Shown here: positions 57,401 to 64,000 of the stretch, in pieces
Layout: every line of letters starts with the position of its first letter
Numbering within the stretch: the stretch's first letter is position 1
Source: Aralia elata
Lineage: Eukaryota > Streptophyta > Magnoliopsida > Apiales > Araliaceae
Assembly: GCA_034770075.1 (NCBI GenBank)
Contig: CM068380.1
Location: 40,251,533-40,315,532 of the forward strand
Direction of reading: 5' to 3'
DNA length: 64,000 bases
Made by a program: the position numbers and the translations under genes
Notes under the pieces: generated by a model
Database searches by the model: none
Told to the model about the DNA's origin: nothing
The model's input: the letters and a program-made list of their open reading frames with translations, nothing else

Positions 57401-57934
57401 TTTCCTCCAGGCTTAGCCACTGGGACTACATTAGACAGCCATTCTGGGTAAGTGGACACCATAATGATTCCCGCCCTGAACTGCTTGATGATCTCTTCCT
57501 TCACTTTTAAGCTCCACTCAGGTTTCAACTTTCTTAGTTTCTGCTTGACAGGCCTGAAACCCTCCTTGATGGGTAACCGGTGCACCACAATGTCGGTGGA
57601 CAATCCGATCATATCCTCGTGCGACCAGGCAAAGACATCCTCATATTGGCTTAGCAACTCAATTATTTCGGCTTTTTGGCTGGGGGTAAGGTCTGTCCCT
57701 ATCTTGAGTTCTTTTGGCTTATCAGGGGTTCCAATATCAATGGTGACGGTTTGGTCCAAATTGGGTTTGGGTTTATCCTCGACCCATCCTTTGATCTCAT
57801 CAGGCGCGTCGTCGTAATCTGTCTCGTCTTGTTCAATGCCCATTAAATCGAAATCCAGCTCAATGTCAAAATCATAATCATCATTCAAATTTGAGAGACC
57901 ATTTGTTAGGCAAGGATTACTCAAATTGGTACAC
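54460..57934 (-). CDS. pol: Element F: pol exon with RT, RNase H, second RNase H and integrase
   Basis: One frame, open from 57978 (1,172 codons), with the true exon beginning at 57934 after a CAG acceptor. RT has PVKQKLRKLKPEW, VRVCVDYRDLNKA, TPWGTFCYRRLAFGLTNAGATYQR and an intact YVDD at residues 296-299. The first RNase H lies at about 400-555. The second, at about 590-720 (LYFDGAMN, TAEYEGC, FGDSELV, NDFADALA), is the archaeal-type RNase H that marks the Tat lineage. Integrase has a His-His/Cys-Cys zinc site (HGGVCGPHM, CYQC) and catalytic Asp, Asp, Glu in MDVIGP, VSDNAKN and GAVEAANK. No stop or missing catalytic residue: this half looks functional. It makes the enzymes that copy the RNA and insert the cDNA. 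Confidence 0.94.
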
Positions 57935-58103
57935 CTGACATGGAAAAAAATACTTGTCATATATAAATCATTTTTCACGACGATCGCTTTTTCAAAATAA
58001 CACGAAGAAACGACATAATTATGCAGAAATAAAACAACAACAAAAATAAAACTTCTTCATTCCCCCATCCTCTGGGGTCTACCACCCTGACGTCGGTTTT
58101 TAC
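57935..58103 (-). other. Intron between protease/G-patch and RT in element F
   Basis: On the - strand the donor is AAGG/GTAAAAAC at 58103 and the acceptor is TTTTTTCCATGTCAG ending at 57935; length 169 nt. The unspliced frame ends at a TAA (58100-58102) inside the donor. Splicing joins the two halves in frame (Lys-Lys-Gly then Cys-Thr-Asn-Leu). An intron at this place is a known trait of Ogre-type elements and would regulate the Gag to Pol ratio. Confidence 0.8.
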
Positions 58104-61100
58104 CCCTTTTTGGATATTACTGGCTTCATGGTCCAGTTGTCGACAGTCAGGTCAGATGAAATGCGCTGGATGAAAGGGGGCTTTACATCGGACACTTCCC
58201 CGATAATTACGGCTACGTCGCCTGAGTCCTCCCTCCTATTCTCTTCAGGAATGATCAGCCCTGCCCAATCGATGACAGGCACAACTTGTTGGGCCCCGGG
58301 TGGGGCGATAATATTCGTCCCCTCCCCACTGCTTGTTGATTGTTCGGGGATGTAGCATTTGGTTTCAAACTCCTTTGCGACCTCCTGCAGGAAACTTTCC
58401 CTCCGGGCCGACTCATTACGTGTGGGGGTTAACTCTTCATTCCCTGCCCCAATCACAGGCTCGCTGATCCCCTGCTCATTGTCGACTTTGGTCACTGGAC
58501 TGCCAGCTAGTCGAATCGGAGCCGCACCCCGACGGCGTCTCCGTGCTGCGTCCTCATGGTATCCCAGCCCTGCCTTGCCTATCTGCTGTGGTAGATGAAT
58601 GGGCTCGGTGATTCCCTGACTGTTCCTTCCTAACCCCTGCCCAGGCTGGAAGTTCATTTTTATCATTTCCTTTGCCACAAAGGTAAGTTCGGGGAGAGAC
58701 CCTAGGTTTCACAGTTGGAGATCCCAGGCATCTATAGTGGGGGGTGCTAATCTCTAGTGCTTGAAAGCTGGCAGGTGCTGCCGACTCATCCACATTGATC
58801 ACTGGCAGGTCACTTCTAGGAGAAGAAAGGTCATCACATTCGGCCGAGATTGTGACCAGATTCCCATCGATGATTAGCTTGATTTGTTGGTGGAGCGTGG
58901 AGGGAACTGCCCCGGCCATGTGTATCCATGGCCTCCCTAACAGCAGGTTGTAGCTGGCCGCGATGTCAAGAACTTGGAAAGAGATGTTGAAAGTACAGGG
59001 CCCTATCTCCACCGACAATTCTATTTCTCCAATGGTATCCCTCCGGGACCCGTCAAAAGCCCGGACCACCACATGACTGGCCCGTAGGCGCTTGGAACTG
59101 ATGTTCATTTTCTTTAGCGTACTGAGAGGACATATATTCAATGCCGATCCCCCATCGATCAGCACCCCATTCATGACATATCCTGAAGAGATTACCGCAA
59201 TGTGTAGCGGTTTTCGGTGCCCTCTTCCCTCCTTGGGAATGTCCTCATCCGTAAAGGATATTGCATCGCCTTCCAACAGGTGGCCCACCAGCTGGCCGAA
59301 ACCCTCCTCACTAATTTCTTTGGGCACGTATGCCTCTTCCAGAACCTTTGTCAGGGTTCTACAATGCTTACTGGATGACAACACCAAGTCCATGACTGAT
59401 GTTAGGGTTGACTCCTCATTTAAAATCTGGATCCCCCTTATTTCTGGATGATCCATCCTTTTCAAAAATTCGACGGCCCTTTCCTCGGAAACCTCCTCAT
59501 TTTTCCTCTTTTGGCTTTCAAGGACTCGTTCGGGAAGATATAAGGGGTTCCCTTTTGTCGTCACGGAAGCACAACTGGCCGTTTCCTCTGGCATTCCCCC
59601 ATAATTCCAGGGTACAGTCTTCAGACTACTGATGGGGAGTTGCGGCCTTGCCGTAAGGATGATGGACCTCGGAGCTATCAACTTGACCGGTCCCTCCGTG
59701 CCGTTCGTACTTACCCCTATCAACCTGATGGGCGTTCCCCGTGCACTCCCATGATCATGTATCACGTTGATCATTTCCTCAATTTTCTGCACATAGTTCA
59801 GTCTTGGTGACCCCCCAGCCTCATTTGCCTCCGTCACATTGACTCCCCCCCCATCATGTCTTGGCAGGGGATTTGCTTTAACATTCGGGGAGTCTGGTTG
59901 TTCCACCACAATTTCCCCATTGTCGATCATGTTCTGAATTATATGTTTCAATGTCCAACAATCTTGTGTATCATGCCCCGGGGAACCCGAGTGGTAGGCG
60001 CACCGTTTGCTTGGGTCAAATCTCCTTCCTTTCGGGTCACTTGGGGGAGCCAAATTGATTATCTTCTTTTGGGCCATCAATACCGCCAAAATCCGCTCGA
60101 GAGGCTCCCCGAGTGGGGTGAATACTCGATTTTGCGAGGCCTCGTATCTTCTTCGCCCCTCTGCCCTTTGATCTGTGAAGTTTGGCTGTCGGGATGGCCC
60201 AACCCTTTGAACCTGTACCGGAAGATGGCTTTCCGTTTTTCTGGATGACCCTTGTAGGATGAGGGAGACATCCTCCTCCTTTTTCTTTTGGACCCTCCGG
60301 GAAGTGCTGCCGTAGTTTCCATTCTGTATTTGCTCGGCAGCAGTTTCTAAAGCAGTAAGATCCCGGATTTTACCCGATTTCAACCCCATGTCAACCATCT
60401 CTCCATGTTTAATCATTTCAGCAAAGGGTCTTCCAATCCCCGAGATGACCCGCTCATAATACGGTGCCTCCTGAATGTCTACAAAGGTCATTACCATCTC
60501 TGATTCGCTCAATCGGGGGGGTTACCTGTGCGGCCATGCCCCTCCATCGTTGCGCATATTCCCTGAAGGATTCCCTAGGCTGCTTCTTGACTTTTGTCAT
60601 TTGGTACCTGTCAGGGGCCATCTGGGCCTGAAAACTGTATTGGGTTAAGAAAGTATGGGCCAATTCCTCCCAGTGGTGGATTCGGGCGTTGTCAAGGCGG
60701 GCATACCAGATTCTTGCCTCCCCTGTTAAGCTTTTCTGGAACAGCTGCATTCTTAGCCCTTCGTCTTCGGCATAAGACCCGAGTTCTCCAATGTATATTT
60801 TCAAGTGTGTATAGGGGTCTCCCTTTCCATTGTATTTCTCAAACTCGGGGACCTTGAACTTTTCTGGATATCTGGCTCCGGGGAAAACACATAGATCCGA
60901 ATAATTAACCCTGCCCAGGGAGCCTATGCCCCTTAGAGATTGGATGGTCTCCTCCATGTGTTTCATTTTTCTCCGAAGGTCGTCATTGTCCCCTTCTTCT
61001 GGGATAGTAATCACTGTCCTGCTAGGTATGGGAACGGCCTTTGGGATGACTGGCTCGTCCTTGAGTCGGGGTTGGTCCTCTTTAAGCAAGTTTGTACCAT

Positions 61101-61275
61101 TTTTAGGAGGATTCTGATCATCCCCTGGTGGTGGAATATTATGCGATCCCTGGTTTGCCGGATCCTGTCTGATTAAGAACTGTTCCTTTAGCATTGTGGC
61201 CATTTCCATCATCTGTCTTTTAAAATCATCAAACTCCTCCCGAGATATGGAACTATGATTGGGAAGATCAGCCAT
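58104..61275 (-). pseudogene. gag-pro: Element F: gag, protease and G-patch, with two apparent frameshifts
   Basis: Gag starts with ATG at 61275 (MADLPNHSSISREEFDDFKR). It has the capsid-like retrotransposon Gag domain (YTHLKIYIGEL, LTGEARIWYARL, REYAQRWRGMAAQV) and later a CAYHSGSPGHDTQDC knuckle-like motif. Protease has GVLIDGGSALNICP and YNLLLGRPWIHMAGAV. A G-patch follows (58590-58680; FQPGQGLGRNSQGI, AGLGYHE), a hallmark of this lineage before the intron. Two frame changes disturb the run: one at a run of seven G/C (about 60515-60521), one between about 58690 and 58760. Without them the protein would be one polypeptide continuing through the intron into RT. Confidence 0.85.
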
Positions 61276-62026
61276 TTCAGAGGTAGAGACCTGGGCTTTC
61301 TTAGACTGCGAACGGGTTTGAGGAGCAATCCTACAGAAACCAAGGTTCGAAGTTTAGTTGTGGGGAATAAAAATGCGGATGCATGCTAAAGCTGTAATTT
61401 TTGTGTTTTTGGGGGTTTTTTAATCTTTCCCTGCAAAACAGAAAGTTAGTAGCCCTTTAATGTAATGACAAATGCCAAACATGGCTTTATTAAGCTCCCC
61501 AGCTGTTCCCTGCAAAACATAGAGGTTAGTAATTTCTCCTGGCAAAAGGGATGCGAATATCATGACATTTATGCGTGAAATGTAAAAAGGCATGAAGAGA
61601 CTTTTCCTGCGTAGGGTTAATCTGAGGCTGACCTATCCTAGGGTTACTCTCACGGGCTTTTCGGCATGAAGGTCCCCAAATCTTCGCAATCTACTCGTTT
61701 GAGCCCTTTCGATTGGAGCGGATTTGGGTGGTGCGTTTCCTGAGCCATCTCCGGGGAGCAGCCCCTTCGAGTCCAGTAATAAGCAACCGACAGGTTCGCC
61801 TCAGGAGGAGGTACTCTCTCAACATACATTCACATTCATCGTCCTCACCGTATGCAAATGATTACTCAAACGTAAAGCAATTCCATTCAAATCATTCATC
61901 CATTCGACAAAACACGCATTCCCACAACAAAAGTAAAAAATCAAAATATCGCATGCACACACATTTTATGAATTTTAAAGGATAGGATAGCATCACGATT
62001 TAAACGCGGCTTAAGCCCTCTAAATG
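61276..62026 (-). other. Element F: 5' untranslated leader
   Basis: 750 bp between primer site and gag without a credible ORF. A CCCTGCAAAACA word occurs twice (about 61431 and 61509). True Ogre elements carry an extra ORF here; this one does not. Confidence 0.6.
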
Positions 62027-62044
62027 TCCCCAGCAGAGTCGCCA
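62027..62044 (-). promoter_or_regulatory. Element F: primer-binding site (tRNA-Arg type)
   Basis: On the - strand TGGCGACTCTGCTGGGGA, 2 bp from the 5' LTR edge (62047). This is the tRNA-Arg-complementary site described for Ogre/Tat elements. Confidence 0.85.
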
Positions 62045-62046
62045 GC

Positions 62047-64000
62047 TGTCGACGCCGGTTTTATCCGCTTGTCCTTTTTTGTCTTTTCCAATTTAGCCTT
62101 TTGGTTTAGATGATTTTTGGAAAAGGTCGGCATTGAGATCGACGGGGTTTTGAAAGATCGTTTTTTATGATGAGCCGATTAACCAGAGTCGCCAGTTGGT
62201 ATATTTGAAATGGATGTACCAACTCATCCGAGTTTTTTTTTTTTTTTTTATAAATCGCTGGCTCATATGTGACTCCGAATTAATTGGTCTGCGAATCGAG
62301 ATTCATAGAGTTCGGGGGCTTGCTTTAAGTGAGGGGAAGGTGTTAGGCACCCCTCGACTCCCGTGAAACACGGTTACCGCAATCTTGATACTTTCCTGTC
62401 CTTTATCTCATAAAATGTGTATGTGTGCGTGTGTGTGTGTGTCTATGTGCCTGAATGAATGTTATGGTGAGTTCTGTATGGAAGAAATTCTTTCGGGTAT
62501 TTTATGAAAGAGGCGTGCTTTATTTTGAAGAGTGCTTTAGGATGTCTTTTCCTTTAATACGAGAAAGCTTTATTTTTTTATGAGAAAGATTTGATTTTAA
62601 TCGTCAAAAGCCATGGAATTTTCATTAGGGGTTGTTTTGGCAAAACAAGAGTTTTAAACCTTCATCAAAATAGGAATCAAGATCTATACGTTGCTTTCGT
62701 AACTCAAATGATGGGCAACTTCTAGGATCTCTTTCACCCTATGCACAACGGTTTAATAAAACGTTTTGTTCTTTTGTAAAACCCGTTTTTCGTGACATTT
62801 GAAAATAACCTCTTTTAGCTTTTCCCGTAGGATAGGAATCGACCTTCGTTAGCGTTTCCCAAATTTTTAGCCTCGTGATGCTAATATCCTACTTTGATTG
62901 ATTTTTAGAAAAAAATCCTTATCGTTTAATCTTTTTGAAATCCTTTTGGCGCCTCAAAATTCTAATCAAGTATAAACATGCGTCGGGGCTATCCATGGGC
63001 ATGTAAGCCATCAAAATATCCCCGAACGCCAACAATCACATATTCCACTAATACGGGGCCTTAAACCCGATTCTCGCCTTAGCGTCGTTTTAAGGCCCGA
63101 CAGTTACATATTACAAAAAAAGCATCTTGAATCTATTACATACACCAAAACGTCCATCATCGGATTTGAACCACGGGGTCGCTTTCCTAGGCTCACAACC
63201 ACGATTACTACATACTCACAAAATGAATACTACAATAACAACAACGTAGATTGCCTAACACATCCTAAAAATACAATCAATCAAACTACGCCTAATATAT
63301 ACCCATAAATAAGCTAGAAATTTCGTCGATTAGATATCATCGGATTATTGGGAAGAATCTTGTTCCAATGGAACCCTCACCAATAATCCCTAATCCATGA
63401 TTTTCAACAATATTCTTGAAAATTACAATTAAATTTAGCCAAATGACATGATAGAAGTTGCAAAAATAATGAGATTTTCACCTTGCAAATGATACCAAAA
63501 TTGTGTAGAAACTGGTGTATTTGATTGAAATATGAGATGTATTGATATAATCTAACAACAAAGAAACTTCCTCTCTTTTTTCTCTCAATTGTTGCAAGAA
63601 TTTGTGCTATTTCTCTCTATTTCCGAGCTAAAACTGCTGCTGATTTTCTTCTTCTTCCGCCAAACTGCTCAACCTCCTGTATACTGTCCGAAGCTGAGTT
63701 TAAATAGGCTGGCCAAAGCCAGCCGCAGATCTATCTGCGGCTGGCCGCAGATGGATCTGCGGCTGGCCAGCTGGCTTGCCACTCAGCCCGGTTTTCGGGA
63801 TCTGACTTTCCAGAAAGGCGCACTCATTTGGCCGCAGATCTATCCGCGGCTGGCGGGCTTGACTTTCTCGATTTTCGTGCCACGCCTCGATTTTCGTGCC
63901 GCAATGTCGGTTTTCGCTGACAGGCTCGTATTCCGCAGTCCGGGAATTTCCGGGAAGCGCGCCACACCTTCCGAGAATGCCAAATTCGGATAGCCCTGCT
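62047..64000 (-). repeat. Element F: 5' LTR, cut by the window end
   Basis: Matches 46267-48220 almost base for base. By comparison the LTR should end near 64145 and be followed by ATTAG and the missing end of the E LTR. Differences from the other LTR include the length of T runs, and A/G or C/T changes near 62398, 63117, 63285, 63303 and 63915. Confidence 0.95.

Larger units (their letters stand above)
46267..64000 (-). mobile_element. Element F: Tat/Ogre-type Ty3/gypsy retrotransposon with antisense genes
   Basis: The 3' LTR (46267-48365) and 5' LTR (62047 to beyond the window) differ at only about a dozen places over some 1,950 bases by eye, so the insertion is young. Between them, on the - strand, are gag, protease with G-patch, an intron, RT, RNase H, a second RNase H and integrase. 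On the + strand, between pol and the 3' LTR, are two extra genes and a tandem array. The double RNase H, the intron, the tRNA-Arg-type primer site and the antisense genes point to the Tat lineage. There is no ORF between the 5' LTR and gag as in true Ogre, so it is closer to the Retand-type plan. Confidence 0.9.

Noticed and set aside
62027..62044. tRNA-like sequences at LTR edges (also 21967 and 41488)
   Set aside because: Only 12-18 bases complementary to tRNA 3' ends: primer-binding sites, not tRNA genes.

Overview
This window reads as nuclear DNA of a flowering plant with a large, repeat-rich genome. It has AT-rich spacers and GT-AG introns. It also carries plant-specific families: a Stowaway-type MITE, a CACTA end, and Ty3/gypsy elements of the Tekay/Del chromovirus, Athila-like and Tat/Ogre types. 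I see no intact host gene, no tRNA or rRNA gene, and nothing bacterial. The only host-gene trace is one DUF789-like exon near the left end.

Layout. 1-5.4 kb is low-copy-looking sequence with a MITE (353-610), the DUF789-like exon (1500-1711) and a long stretch without clear genes. 5.4-6.2 kb is a CACTA end packed with GCAACGA subterminal motifs. It abuts the chromodomain tail and 4.0-kb 3' LTR of element A (6200-10315, + strand). 10.3-13.2 kb is a mosaic of two further LTR-type remnants. Element D (13179-18004, - strand) is a truncated chromovirus made of a 3' LTR plus an integrase/chromodomain remnant. Element C (18005-23737, - strand) is an Athila-like element with gag and no pol, sitting in the gag of element E. 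E (23738-46266, + strand) is a decayed Athila-like element with gag, protease, RT, RNase H, integrase and a third ORF.

E's 3' LTR is broken twice. First, by element B (31772-45479, - strand), an internally deleted chromovirus of A's family with a perfect GTTAA target duplication; B's own 3' LTR contains G (33757-36757), a probable solo LTR. Second, by element F (46267 to beyond 64000, - strand), a young Tat/Ogre-type element. F encodes gag, protease, a G-patch, RT, two RNase H domains and integrase. A 169-nt intron joins its protease/G-patch part in frame to RT. On the opposite strand, between pol and the 3' LTR, F carries two extra genes (plant-mobile-domain-like and DUF7745-like) and a GC-rich tandem array with a 4 x 35 bp higher-order period.

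How the parts relate. The window is a record of nested insertions, with E oldest, then C, B and F, and G inside B. Within F, the sense genes make the replication machinery, while the antisense genes would be transcribed towards pol. Several lineages carry a family-specific cluster of short motifs just upstream of the LTR TATA box: GC palindromes in C/E, a different GC palindrome in F, and teloboxes in A/B. Together with the antisense genes and the tandem array of F, this is the most interesting signal in the window.
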